DNA of 64,000 bases from contig JBHJGP010000015.1 of assembly GCA_050331695.1 (NCBI GenBank), forward strand, positions 103,689 through 167,688, read 5' to 3'. The notes below the pieces were generated by a model that did not search any database, had not been told where the DNA came from, and worked only from the letters and a program-made list of their open reading frames with translations. The position numbers were made by a program, and so were the translations under genes. Origin of the DNA: JBHJGP01 sp050331695 (GTDB lineage: Bacteria; Pseudomonadota; Alphaproteobacteria; Geminicoccales; Geminicoccaceae). Within the stretch, counting starts at the first letter, position 1; each line of letters begins with the position of its first letter. This document shows, piece after piece, positions 27,628 through 36,534 of the stretch.

Positions 27628-28547
27628 TAACGAATGCTTTCCAAATAGCTCTTGTCCATGAACGGCGCCAACGCCTCGCCGGCATCCAGACCAAGACCCT
27701 CAGGATCATCAATCGGGCCGTCCCGGCTGACCTCCCTTAGACCGGTCCCGTCGGGCCGGGCGATCAGTCCCCGAAAGCGCAGCGTTTTGTCCACGAGCAC
27801 CGCGTGGCCGGCGATCGGCGTCCGGCAGGATCCGTCCAGGCGTTTCAAAAACGCGCGCTCAGCGCGAACCGCGACGTGGCTTTCGCCATGGTCCAAGGCT
27901 TCCAGGGCATCGCGGGTTCTCTTGTCATCGGTGCGGCATTGGACGGCGATGGCGCCCTGACCGACCGCCGGCAACATGATTTCAGGCGCCAGGACCAGGG
28001 CGGCTTCATCGGCAAGACCCAGGCGGTTGAGGCCGGCCAGGGCCAACAAAGTCGCCCGCACCTCACCGCTGGCAACCTTGCTCAGCCGCCGCTGGACGTT
28101 GCCGCGCATCAAAACGACGTCTAAGTCCGGACGTCTGGCCAGCAGTTGGGCGCGGCGTCTGAGCGACGCGCTGCCGACCCGGGCGTTCTCAGGGAGGTCT
28201 TCCAGACCCCTGATGCCGTAGCCGATTAGGCTGTCGCGCGGATCCTCCCTCGGCAGCACGGCGGCGATCATCAGCCCGTCCGGCAATTGAGTCGCCATGT
28301 CCTTGCAGGAATGGACCGCAATGTCGGCACTGCCGTTCAGAAGCGCGTTCTCGACCTCCTTGGTGAACAGGCCCTTGCCGCCCACCTCGGCGAGCGGACG
28401 ATCAAGGATCTGGTCACCCTTGGTCGTGCAGACCACCATCTCGGTGGCGTTGCCCGGATGGGTGTCGGCGAGCGAGCCTGCCACCAGTTCGGCCTGGGCC
28501 ATGGCGAGCGGCGAGGCCCGGGTGGCGATCCGGAACGACGTGGTCAT
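27627..28547 (-). CDS. hemC: Hydroxymethylbilane synthase (porphobilinogen deaminase)
   Basis: A 306-residue enzyme that joins four porphobilinogens into hydroxymethylbilane. RIATRASPLAMAQAELVA near the N-terminus, VENALLNGSADIAVHSCKDMA, and DGSCRTPIAG (carrying the cysteine that holds the dipyrromethane cofactor) identify it clearly. It starts 30 bases from the divergent tsaD, so both promoters share a very short spacer. It is the first gene of hemC-hemD-mic60-hemY. Confidence 0.97.
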   Translation of the reverse strand: MTTSFRIATRASPLAMAQAELVAGSLADTHPGNATEMVVCTTKGDQILDRPLAEVGGKGLFTKEVENALLNGSADIAVHSCKDMATQLPDGLMIAAVLPREDPRDSLIGYGIRGLEDLPENARVGSASLRRRAQLLARRPDLDVVLMRGNVQRRLSKVASGEVRATLLALAGLNRLGLADEAALVLAPEIMLPAVGQGAIAVQCRTDDKRTRDALEALDHGESHVAVRAERAFLKRLDGSCRTPIAGHAVLVDKTLRFRGLIARPDGTGLREVSRDGPIDDPEGLGLDAGEALAPFMDKSYLESIR

Positions 28548-28577
28548 CGGGGGCAGGGCAGGCTAAGGGGCTGATCC

Positions 28578-29672
28578 ATGGTCACCGCTGATAGCAGAAA
28601 CGATCGCCTTCGCGCCACGCCGACCGTGCTCGGCATCGAGACGAGTTGCGATGAAACCGCCGTCGCGATCGTGACGGCTGAACGTCAAGTGATGGCAGAA
28701 AGGATCAGAAGCCAGATCGGCGAGCACGCGGCTTACGGCGGTGTGGTGCCGGAGATCGCGGCCCGAGCCCACGTCCTGGTGTTGGACCGGCTGATCGCTG
28801 ACTGCCTCGAGCAGGCCCGGATCACGTTCGGCGAGCTCGATGGGGTCGCGGTCACGGCCGGCCCCGGCCTCATCGGTGGCCTTCTGGTCGGTACCGTCCC
28901 GGCGGATGCGATCGCGACCGTTAACGGTTTGCCCGAGATTGCCGTTAACCATCTGGAAGGCCACGCTCTGACCGCCCGGCTCACGGATGATCTCGGCTTT
29001 CCCTACCTCCTGCTGCTCGCATCCGGAGGGCATTGTCAGCTCCTGGTTGTCGAAGGGGTTGGCCGGTACCGGCGTCTCGGTACGACGATCGACGACGCAC
29101 TCGGCGAGGCTTTCGACAAAACGGCCAAGCTTCTGGGTCTGGGTTATCCAGGCGGGCCCGCCGTCGAGGCTTGGGCGCGCCGGGGGGATCCCGGTCGTTT
29201 CGCCCTGCCGAGGCCGCTCAAGGGCCAGCCGGGCTGCCACTTCTCCTTCTCCGGCCTGAAGACGGCCGTGGCGCAAGCCGCCGCGGGCATGCCCGAGCGC
29301 TCGGAAAGCCGGGTGGCTGATCTCTGCGCTTCGTTTCAGGCAGCGGCCTGCGAGGCCGTGGTCGACCGCACGCGTAACGCGATCGCGCTCATTGCCGAGC
29401 GGAGCCCGGCGGTTCGCACGCTCGTGATCGCCGGTGGCGTGGCCGCCAATCAAAGCTTGCGGGCCGCTCTCGGCGATCTCGCCGAAAGCCGGAGCCTGGA
29501 TCTGGTGGCACCGCCGCTGCGCTGGTGTACGGACAACGGCGCGATGATCGCCTGGGCCGGGATAGAGCGCCTGCGCTTAAATCTGGTCGAGCCGCGCCCG
29601 ATCCGAGCCCGGCCGCGCTGGCCCTTGGACCCGACGGCGGAACCGGCGATCGGCGCCGGTGTCAAAGGTTAA
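28578..29672 (+). CDS. tsaD: tRNA N6-threonylcarbamoyladenosine transferase TsaD
   Basis: A 364-residue enzyme that transfers threonylcarbamoyl to A37 of ANN-decoding tRNAs. Family motifs are LGIETSCDETAVAIV near the N-terminus, VAVTAGPGLIGGLLVG, the metal-binding NHLEGHALTARL histidines, and SGGHCQLL, where the more usual SGGHTQL has Thr in place of Cys. A threonine tRNA, one of the ANN-decoding set it modifies, lies 4.7 kb away. It overlaps the convergent regulator gene by 4 bases. It is an essential housekeeping gene. Confidence 0.97.
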   Translation: MVTADSRNDRLRATPTVLGIETSCDETAVAIVTAERQVMAERIRSQIGEHAAYGGVVPEIAARAHVLVLDRLIADCLEQARITFGELDGVAVTAGPGLIGGLLVGTVPADAIATVNGLPEIAVNHLEGHALTARLTDDLGFPYLLLLASGGHCQLLVVEGVGRYRRLGTTIDDALGEAFDKTAKLLGLGYPGGPAVEAWARRGDPGRFALPRPLKGQPGCHFSFSGLKTAVAQAAAGMPERSESRVADLCASFQAAACEAVVDRTRNAIALIAERSPAVRTLVIAGGVAANQSLRAALGDLAESRSLDLVAPPLRWCTDNGAMIAWAGIERLRLNLVEPRPIRARPRWPLDPTAEPAIGAGVKG

Positions 29673-30652
29673 GCTACCGCAGCGAGCGTTCTCTCTTCGC
29701 GCGGCGTGCGGCCATACATCTGGCGATAGCAGGTCGAAAAGTGCGACGCGGAGACAAAACCGCAGGCGCAGGCGACGTCCATCACCGGCATTTCCGTCTG
29801 ATAGAGTAGATGGCGGGAGCGTTCGAGCCTGAGTTCGAGATAATATTGCGCCGGTGTCCGGCCGATATGTTTGCGGAAGAGCCGTTCCAGCTGACGTCGC
29901 GACAGTCCGACATAGGCCGCGAGCATGTCCTGGCTCAGCGGCTCTTCGATGTTGGCTTCCATCAGCTCGACGGCGAGGATCAGTTTCGGATGGTGCACGC
30001 CGAGCCGGACCCGGATCGGCATGCGCTGGCGATCATCGGGACTGCGGATCCGGTCCAAAAGACATTGCTCGGACACTTTGGTGGCCAGATCGCTGCCGTG
30101 GTCTTCGGCGATCTTGTGCAGCATCAGATCCAGCGATGCCGTGCCGCCGGACGAGGTGAACCGCCCCCGATCGATCTGGTAGAGGTCGGCTGCGACCTCG
30201 ATGTCCGGGAACTCTTCCGAAAAGCCCGGCAGGTTCTCCCAGTGGATGGCGCAGCGATAATCGTTCAAGAGCCCGGCCCGGGCCAGCACGTAGCTGCCGG
30301 TGCAGACCGCGCCGATCTGCGCCCCCCGGCGCTCGGCCCAGCGAAGCCAGCCGAACACGTCGCGTTCGCGATAGCGCTCGGCCCCGATCCCGCTGCAGAC
30401 GACGATCGTCGGCGGGCTGGCGCCGATAACGAGATCGGTCATCGCCATGTCGGCTTGAAGCGTGACCCCGTTGCTGGCGGTTGCCGGCTCGCCGTGCGGC
30501 GACAGGATGCGCCAGCGGTAGAGCGGGCTTTCGGACACCCGATTGGCAATACGCAGCGGTTCCAATGCGGTCGTGAACGCCAGCATCGAGAAATTCGGAA
30601 CCAGCAGAAACGCCACGTCCTGCGTACGAGAGCCAATCAGGACATCGTTCAT
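29669..30652 (-). CDS. GlxA-family AraC regulator, probably GbdR-like
   Basis: A 327-residue regulator with an N-terminal DJ-1/PfpI-like domain (about 12-190; GAVCTGSYVLARAGLL resembles the nucleophile elbow) and a C-terminal AraC helix-turn-helix (about 225-320; LSQDMLAAYVGLSRRQLERLFRKHIG and VACACGFVSASHFSTCYRQMYG). This combination and the divergent soxBDAG operon fit GbdR, which activates glycine betaine, dimethylglycine and sarcosine catabolism genes. Specific ligand recognition is inferred from context. Confidence 0.85.
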   Translation of the reverse strand: MNDVLIGSRTQDVAFLLVPNFSMLAFTTALEPLRIANRVSESPLYRWRILSPHGEPATASNGVTLQADMAMTDLVIGASPPTIVVCSGIGAERYRERDVFGWLRWAERRGAQIGAVCTGSYVLARAGLLNDYRCAIHWENLPGFSEEFPDIEVAADLYQIDRGRFTSSGGTASLDLMLHKIAEDHGSDLATKVSEQCLLDRIRSPDDRQRMPIRVRLGVHHPKLILAVELMEANIEEPLSQDMLAAYVGLSRRQLERLFRKHIGRTPAQYYLELRLERSRHLLYQTEMPVMDVACACGFVSASHFSTCYRQMYGRTPREERTLAAVA

Positions 30653-30709
30653 CGTTTAATAGTCACCATCCAAACTCGCCCTTCCACCGCCTACATCATT
30701 CGGTGCTAT

Positions 30710-30727
30710 CGACAATATGGATTGTCG
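30710..30727. promoter_or_regulatory. Inverted repeat in the regulator-soxB spacer
   Basis: CGACAAT and ATTGTCG make a perfect 7-base inverted repeat with a 4-base centre, 57 bases upstream of the regulator start and about 200 bases upstream of soxB. It is a plausible binding site, but AraC proteins often bind direct repeats, so the assignment is tentative. No other clear signal was seen in the 275-base spacer (30653-30927). Confidence 0.4.
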
Positions 30728-30927
30728 TAATTAGGAAAGATTTTTTGCGTTTGCTGGCCTCAGGGGTATGCGTTCGCGGGGCCCCAAGCTGGCCGTATCC
30801 CCGGCTTCGATGGTGACGCCGTCTTGAGTGAAACGGGTGTCGTGCTGCGCGTAGTCGGCAGGCGCGGCCTAGGGCACTAGCCCCGAAGACATCGCCGGCT
30901 CGGATCCGGTTTGACCGACGGAGCATC

Positions 30928-32178
30928 ATGCAGCGCTACTCGATTTTCTCCCTGGCCCGAAACGCCCTCACCGGCCACCGCAACTGGCAGGCGGCCTGGC
31001 GGTCACCGGAGCCCCGACGGCGCTATCAGGTGGTGATCATCGGCGGCGGCGGTCACGGGCTCGCCACCGCCTACTATCTGGCGAAGGTACACAAGATCAC
31101 CGACGTCGCGGTTCTCGAGAAAAGTTGGCTCGGCGGCGGCAATACCGGGCGCAACACGACGATCATCCGTTCCAACTATTTGATGGACGAAAGTGCCGGG
31201 CTCTACGATCACGCGGTTCGCCTGTGGGAAACGCTGAGCCAGGAGCTGAACTACAACGTCATGTTCTCCCAGAGGGGCGTCATGATGCTGGCGCACACCG
31301 AGCATGACGTGAAAGTCGCGAAGCGCCACGTCCATGCCAACCGGCTCAACGGCGTCGACAATGAGTGGCTGACGCCGCCCGAGGCCAAGGCGTTCTGCCC
31401 GCCGTTGAATACCGATCCAAATCTGCGCTATCCGGTTTTGGGGGCCGCCTTGCAGCGCCGGGGCGGTGTTGCCCGCCATGACGCCGTTGCCTGGGGCTTT
31501 GCCCGGGCGGCCGATGCTCTGGGCGTCGATATCATCCAGAGTTGCGAGGTGTTGGGCATCAAGAGGGAGGGTGACCGGGTGGTGGGCGTCGAGACCAGCC
31601 GGGGCGAGATCGCCTGTGCCAAGCTGGGCGTGGTCGCCGCCGGCCACACCTCTCAGATCATGGCGATGGCTGGCTTGCGCATGCCGCTCGAGAGCGTGCC
31701 GCTGCAGGCCCTGGTCTCGGAGCCGGTGAAGCCGGTTTTTCCCTGCGTCGTCATGTCGAACACGGTCCACGCCTATATTAGCCAGTCGGACAAGGGTGAG
31801 TTGGTTATCGGTGCCGGCTCGGATGCCTACATCTCCTACGCCCAGCGCGGCAGTTTCCCCGTGATCGAGCACACGCTGGAGGCGATCGTCGAAATGTTTC
31901 CGATCTTCTCGCGGATGCGGATGCTTCGAAGCTGGGGTGGGATCGTCGATGTCACGCCGGACCGCTCACCGAACCTGGCGAAGACGCCGGTGCGGGGGCA
32001 TTACGTGAATTGCGGCTGGGGGACTGGCGGCTTCAAGGCGACGCCGGGCTCGGGCCATGTCTTCGCGCACACGATCGCCCGGGATGAGCCCCATGAGATC
32101 AACGGCGCTTTCACGCTTGAGCGCTTTCGAACTGGCGATCTGATCGACGAGGCGGCGGCCGCCGCCGTCGCCCACTGA
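30928..32178 (+). CDS. soxB: Sarcosine oxidase beta subunit
   Basis: A 416-residue FAD-dependent amine oxidase subunit. It has the characteristic start MQRYSIFSLARNALTGHRNWQ and the dinucleotide-binding segment VVIIGGGGHGLATAYYLAK (about 35-53), followed by GGGNTGRNTTIIRSNYL. The C-terminal GGIVDVTPDRSPN and NCGWGTGGFKATPGSG are typical of SoxB. In the heterotetramer it oxidises sarcosine to glycine and holds the active-site FAD and covalent FMN. First gene of soxBDAG, divergent from the GlxA-type regulator. Confidence 0.97.
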   Translation: MQRYSIFSLARNALTGHRNWQAAWRSPEPRRRYQVVIIGGGGHGLATAYYLAKVHKITDVAVLEKSWLGGGNTGRNTTIIRSNYLMDESAGLYDHAVRLWETLSQELNYNVMFSQRGVMMLAHTEHDVKVAKRHVHANRLNGVDNEWLTPPEAKAFCPPLNTDPNLRYPVLGAALQRRGGVARHDAVAWGFARAADALGVDIIQSCEVLGIKREGDRVVGVETSRGEIACAKLGVVAAGHTSQIMAMAGLRMPLESVPLQALVSEPVKPVFPCVVMSNTVHAYISQSDKGELVIGAGSDAYISYAQRGSFPVIEHTLEAIVEMFPIFSRMRMLRSWGGIVDVTPDRSPNLAKTPVRGHYVNCGWGTGGFKATPGSGHVFAHTIARDEPHEINGAFTLERFRTGDLIDEAAAAAVAH

Positions 32179-32208
32179 GCCGCCCCAAAACGCTGCCGGA
32201 GTTTGCTC

Positions 32209-32532
32209 TTGTTCCTGATCACCTGCCCCTATTGCGGTCCCCGGCCCGAAACCGAGTTTCAATGCGGCGGCGAGGCCCACATCGTTCGTCCGGCCGAGCC
32301 CGACGCTTGCGATGATGGGGCCTGGGCGGACTATCTGTTCCACCGGACCAATCCGAAGGGAACCTGTTTCGAGCGCTGGCGCCATGTCCAGGGCTGCGGG
32401 CGCTGGTTCAATGTCCAGCGCGACACCAGGTCCGACATCGTCGTACGGACCTATCGCCAGGGCGAAACCCGGCCCGATGTTCCGGTGGAAGGCCTCGAGG
32501 GCCCACACACCGGCACGTCCCACAGCCCATGA
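32209..32532 (+). CDS. soxD: Sarcosine oxidase delta subunit
   Basis: A 107-residue zinc-binding subunit starting at TTG 32209, which has GGAG at an 8-base distance; TTG 32203 is a less well placed alternative. It shows CPYCGPRPETEF and RHVQGCGRWFNVQRDT, the cysteines and histidine that bind zinc in SoxD. It overlaps soxA by 4 bases. Confidence 0.93.
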   Translation: MFLITCPYCGPRPETEFQCGGEAHIVRPAEPDACDDGAWADYLFHRTNPKGTCFERWRHVQGCGRWFNVQRDTRSDIVVRTYRQGETRPDVPVEGLEGPHTGTSHSP

Positions 32533-35500
32533 GCCAGGCTTATCGTCTTACCGAAGGCGGGCAGATCGACCGGTCGCGATCGCTTGGCTTCAGTTTCGAC
32601 GGCCGGACGCTGGAGGGCCATCCGGGCGACACCCTGGCCTCGGCGTTGCTTGCCAATGGGATCCATCTGGTCGGCCGCAGCTTCAAATATCACCGACCCC
32701 GTGGCGTTCTCGGCGCCGGCGCCGAGGAGCCCAACGCACTGGTCCAACTGGAGCAGGAGGAGGGCCGCAGCGATCCCAATCTCAGGGCCACGCAGATCGA
32801 GCTCTTTGACGGGCTGGATGCCGAGAGCCAGAACCGCTGGCCGTCGCTGACCTTCGACGTCGGGGCGGTGAACAGCCTGTTTTCGCCGCTTCTGCCCGCC
32901 GGGTTTTATTACAAAACGTTCATGTGGCCGGCAGCATTCTGGAAGAAGGTCTATGAGCCGAACATCCGGGCGGCCGCCGGCTTGGGCCGCGCACCGGCAT
33001 CGATCGATCCGGACTGGTATGAGCACCGCCACGTCCATTGCGATATCTTGATCGTAGGCGGCGGGCCGGCCGGGCTCGCGGCGGCGGTTGCCAGTGCCGG
33101 GAGCGAGGCGCGCGTCATCCTCTGCGACCAGGATTTTGCCTTTGGCGGCGAGCTGCTGAGCGAGCCCGATCGGGCGATCGGCGATGGCACGGCGCTTGAC
33201 TGGATCAAGGATCAAATCGGCCGACTTCGGGCTAGCGGTTCCTGTCGCCTTTTGTCCCGGACGACCTGCTTTGGCTATTACGACCACAATATGCTGGCCC
33301 TGGTCGAACGCGTCCAAGATCATCTGCCGGCCTCTGAGATCAACGCCGATCTGCCGAGGCAACGGGTCTGGTTCGTTCGGGCCAAACGGGTGGTTCTCGC
33401 CACCGGCGCCATCGAGCGGCCCTTGGTTTTCGACGGCAATGACCGCCCGGGGGTCATGCTCACCGGTGCCGCGCGCACTTACGCCCGCCGCTATGGCGTC
33501 ATGGTCGGCCGCCAGGCGGTGATCGCGACCAACAATGACGGCGCTTATCCGGTCGCTCTCGATCTGGCGGAGCAGGGCGTCCGGATCGAGGCCATCGTCG
33601 ACAGCCGGTCAGATCCGGACAAAAGTCTGGTTGCGGCCGCCGAGACCAAGGGCATATCGGCGCTCAAGAGCCACGTGGTGGTCGATACGGGCGGCGGCAG
33701 GCGGGTCCACACAGCGTTCGTCGCACCCCTGGCCGAAGACGGGATTAATTGTGGATATCCGCGGCCCTTGCCTGTGGATTGCCTGTTGATGTCCGGTGGG
33801 TGGAACCCGGCGATCCACCTGTTCTCCCAGAGCCGCGGCAAGCTCCGTTTCGAGGATGCTCGCGGCATTTTTCTGCCCGAGAGCTCACCGCAACCGGTCG
33901 CCGTCGCCGGCGCTGCCAACGGCACGGAAGACCTGGCGGGCTGTTTGGCCGAAGGCCAGGACGCGGGGGCACGGGCGGCGCGCGAGCTTGGTTTCGAGCC
34001 GCCGCCGCCGGCGCTGGCTTCTGTCGCGGGTGACCCTGTCGGCGTTCAACCTCTGTGGCGCTACGCCAGCCGCGGTGGCGGCAAGGCGGCATTCGTGGAC
34101 TTTCAGAACGACGTCAAGGTGAAGGATCTGGATCTGGCGCTGCGTGAGGGCTTTCAGTCGGTGGAGCACGTCAAGCGCTACACCACCACCGGCATGGGCA
34201 CGGACCAGGGCAAGACCTCGAACGTCAACGCACTCGCGGTCGTCGCGGCGAGCCTCGGCCAGGCGGTCTCCGCCGTCGGCACCACCACCTTCAGGCCGCC
34301 CTACACGCCCGTCACCTTCGGTGCCATCGTCGGCCAGAACCGCCGCGGGCTGTTCGATCCCGTCCGAACCACGCCGATGCACCAGTGCCACGTCGAGGCG
34401 GGGGCGGCGTTCGAGGCGGTCGGCCAATGGCGCCGCGCCTGGTTCTACCCGAAGCCGGACGAAGACATGGCCGAGGCGGTGCAGCGGGAAGCCCTGGCTG
34501 CGCGTACCAGTGCCGGCCTGTTCGATGCGAGCACGCTCGGCAAGATCGACCTCCAGGGTCCCGACGCCCGCACCCTTCTCAATCGCGTCTACACCAATGG
34601 CTGGTCCAAGCTGGAGGCCGGACGGTGCCGCTATGGCTTGATGCTCGGCGATGACGGCATGATCATGGACGATGGTGTCACCACCTGTCTGGCGGACGAT
34701 CATTTTCATATGACCACGACCACGGGCGGCGCCGCACGGATCCTGGCCTGGCTTGAGGAATGGCTGCAGACCGAATGGCCGGACCTGCGGGTCTACGCGA
34801 CGTCAGTGACCGAACAGTGGGCGGTCGTGTCGCTTTCGGGACCGAAGGCCCGGGCGATCCTGGCGCCGCTTACCGATCTCGATCTTTCGGCCGAGGCCTT
34901 TCCGCATATGAGCCTCAGAGAGGGCTCGGTCGCCGATCTGCCGGCGCGGGTCTATCGGATCAGCTTCACCGGAGAGACCGGTTTTGAGATCAATGTCCCG
35001 GCCCGCCATGGCGCCCAGCTTTGGCATGCGCTCACGGCCGCCGGCCAAGCCCATGATCTCACCCCGTACGGCACGGAGACGATGCATCTCTTGAGGGCCG
35101 AGAAGGGCTACATCATCACCGGTCAGGACACGGACGGGACGGCAACGCCCTTGGACATGGGCATGGGCTGGATCGTCTCGTCCAAGAAGGGTGACTTCAT
35201 CGGCAAGCGCTCGCTATCCCGGCCCGACATGACCAAGCCGGATCGAAAGCAGTTCGTGGGTCTGAAGACCAAGGAGCCAATGACCGTCCTGGAAGAGGGA
35301 GCGCAGATCGTCGCTGTCGGCACCGATGCGAGCGCGACGCCGGTGCCGATGATCGGCCACGTCACGTCCAGCTATATGAGCCCAATTCTGGGCCGCTCGA
35401 TCGCGCTGGCGATGGTTCGGGGCGGGCGCAGCCTCGAAGGTGAGACGGTGCTGGTGCCGATGGCTGATCGCGTGATTGAAGCCGAAATCACATCGCCGGT

Positions 35501-35534
35501 CTTCCTCGATCCGGCGGGAGAGCGCTTGCAATGA
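32529..35534 (+). CDS. soxA: Sarcosine oxidase alpha subunit
   Basis: A 1001-residue multidomain subunit. The N-terminal [2Fe-2S]-ferredoxin-like region (YRLTEGGQIDRSRSLGFSFDG) leads into an NAD-binding oxidoreductase domain (DILIVGGGPAGLAAAVASAG at about 174-193), and the C-terminal half, from about 600, is an aminomethyltransferase/GcvT-like folate-binding domain (FDASTLGKIDLQGPDARTLL, GYIITGQDTDGTATPLDMG). It carries NAD and binds tetrahydrofolate, which takes up the one-carbon unit released from sarcosine. Length and order are those of known SoxA proteins. Confidence 0.97.
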   Translation: MSQAYRLTEGGQIDRSRSLGFSFDGRTLEGHPGDTLASALLANGIHLVGRSFKYHRPRGVLGAGAEEPNALVQLEQEEGRSDPNLRATQIELFDGLDAESQNRWPSLTFDVGAVNSLFSPLLPAGFYYKTFMWPAAFWKKVYEPNIRAAAGLGRAPASIDPDWYEHRHVHCDILIVGGGPAGLAAAVASAGSEARVILCDQDFAFGGELLSEPDRAIGDGTALDWIKDQIGRLRASGSCRLLSRTTCFGYYDHNMLALVERVQDHLPASEINADLPRQRVWFVRAKRVVLATGAIERPLVFDGNDRPGVMLTGAARTYARRYGVMVGRQAVIATNNDGAYPVALDLAEQGVRIEAIVDSRSDPDKSLVAAAETKGISALKSHVVVDTGGGRRVHTAFVAPLAEDGINCGYPRPLPVDCLLMSGGWNPAIHLFSQSRGKLRFEDARGIFLPESSPQPVAVAGAANGTEDLAGCLAEGQDAGARAARELGFEPPPPALASVAGDPVGVQPLWRYASRGGGKAAFVDFQNDVKVKDLDLALREGFQSVEHVKRYTTTGMGTDQGKTSNVNALAVVAASLGQAVSAVGTTTFRPPYTPVTFGAIVGQNRRGLFDPVRTTPMHQCHVEAGAAFEAVGQWRRAWFYPKPDEDMAEAVQREALAARTSAGLFDASTLGKIDLQGPDARTLLNRVYTNGWSKLEAGRCRYGLMLGDDGMIMDDGVTTCLADDHFHMTTTTGGAARILAWLEEWLQTEWPDLRVYATSVTEQWAVVSLSGPKARAILAPLTDLDLSAEAFPHMSLREGSVADLPARVYRISFTGETGFEINVPARHGAQLWHALTAAGQAHDLTPYGTETMHLLRAEKGYIITGQDTDGTATPLDMGMGWIVSSKKGDFIGKRSLSRPDMTKPDRKQFVGLKTKEPMTVLEEGAQIVAVGTDASATPVPMIGHVTSSYMSPILGRSIALAMVRGGRSLEGETVLVPMADRVIEAEITSPVFLDPAGERLQ

Positions 35535-36091
35535 GCGTTTTGGGCGATCGGCCGGCCTTCCCCATCGAAGCGTCGGGGCTGCGGATCATCGAAAGCCAGC
35601 GGTCGAGCCTGATCATCGTCCGTGCCGGCGAGGCATCGCTTTCCGCCTTGGGCCAGGCGCTTGGGATCGAGATGCCGATCCAACCCCTGACGTCGAGCCA
35701 TGCAGGCGATATCGCCGTCCTTTGGCAGGGACCGGCCGAGTGGCTGGTGATCTCGCCGGCGGAGGGTGCTGACGATCTTCTGGCCGGCCTGCGCCGGTCG
35801 GCAGGCCCAGATCCGGTTGCCCTGGTCGAGGTTGGTGATGCCTTTCAGGGCTTCGTGCTCGAGGGCGGCGAGACGGAGACGCTTTTGTCGATGGGTTGCC
35901 GGCTCGACTTTCATGAGACCGTAGCACCCCAAGGTTTCGCCACGCGAACCGCCTTGGCGAAGGCTGACGTCATTCTCTGGCGCCGGGAATCCGAAAGGTT
36001 CTCGGTCTGGTGCCGGCGGTCCTTCGCCGACTATCTGCGCTTGTGGTTCGCCGACGCCGCGCGCGGCCTTCGGGCTCAAGCCCCTGGATGA
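35531..36091 (+). CDS. soxG: Sarcosine oxidase gamma subunit
   Basis: A 186-residue subunit of the heterotetramer, related in sequence to the folate-binding fold of GcvT. Landmarks are DIAVLWQGPAEWLVISP and TALAKADVILWRRESERFSVWCRRSFADYL near the C-terminus. It overlaps soxA by 4 bases and closes the operon. Folate genes such as purU or folD, which often follow, are not present here. Confidence 0.93.
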   Translation: MSVLGDRPAFPIEASGLRIIESQRSSLIIVRAGEASLSALGQALGIEMPIQPLTSSHAGDIAVLWQGPAEWLVISPAEGADDLLAGLRRSAGPDPVALVEVGDAFQGFVLEGGETETLLSMGCRLDFHETVAPQGFATRTALAKADVILWRRESERFSVWCRRSFADYLRLWFADAARGLRAQAPG

Positions 36092-36097
36092 GCCGCG

Positions 36098-36119
36098 GGA
36101 ACCCGTCGCTCAGGGTTCC
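36098..36119. terminator. Hairpin between soxG and the pilin gene
   Basis: GGAACCC and GGGTTCC form a perfect 7-base stem with an 8-base loop, 7 bases past the soxG stop and across the stop of the convergent pilin gene. No T run follows on either strand, so a role in transcript ending is possible but weakly supported. Confidence 0.35.
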
Positions 36120-36289
36120 GCGTTGACGAGCGCCGTCTCGATTTGAACCAACAGGTCCCACAATGCGTTGCTGCCTAAATCGCCCAACGTGACGAAGAGG
36201 CCGATCGCGGTCAGCGAACCGAGTAGGGCGTACTCGATCAGGGTGCTGGCCTCTTCGGCGCGTAGGAAACGGTCGAACAATTGGATCAT
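36110..36289 (-). CDS. Orphan Flp/Fap-type pilin subunit
   Basis: A 59-residue protein beginning MIQLFDRFLRAEEASTLIEY. The motif EEASTLIEYALLGSLTAIGLF matches the processing site and hydrophobic core of Flp pilins (E followed by a TLIEY-like helix start, glutamate at +5). Flp pilins are cut by a prepilin peptidase and polymerise into Tad pili. No tad/cpa genes are nearby, so this is a stand-alone copy, possibly a minor pilin or a remnant. The reading frame is intact. Confidence 0.75.
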   Translation of the reverse strand: MIQLFDRFLRAEEASTLIEYALLGSLTAIGLFVTLGDLGSNALWDLLVQIETALVNAEP

Positions 36290-36534
36290 GGGTCACCGCT
36301 TGCGTGAGACGCGGGAGTGGCCGCACCATGACAAAGCTTCGTGAACGATCCGTTAGGCGCATGCGCTTCAGCATCGGAAATAGGCGCGATCGCCCGAACA
36401 CGCACCCTTTGCTACGCTGATTGAGGCCGATCCCCAGCTGCGCTGGACCCTGATGGCGGCCCGGACATGGACCTCGCTCCGGCCTTCATGCTAGCCGGTG
36501 ATACTGCTAAACAAACGCATGTGGGGAACCCTCG

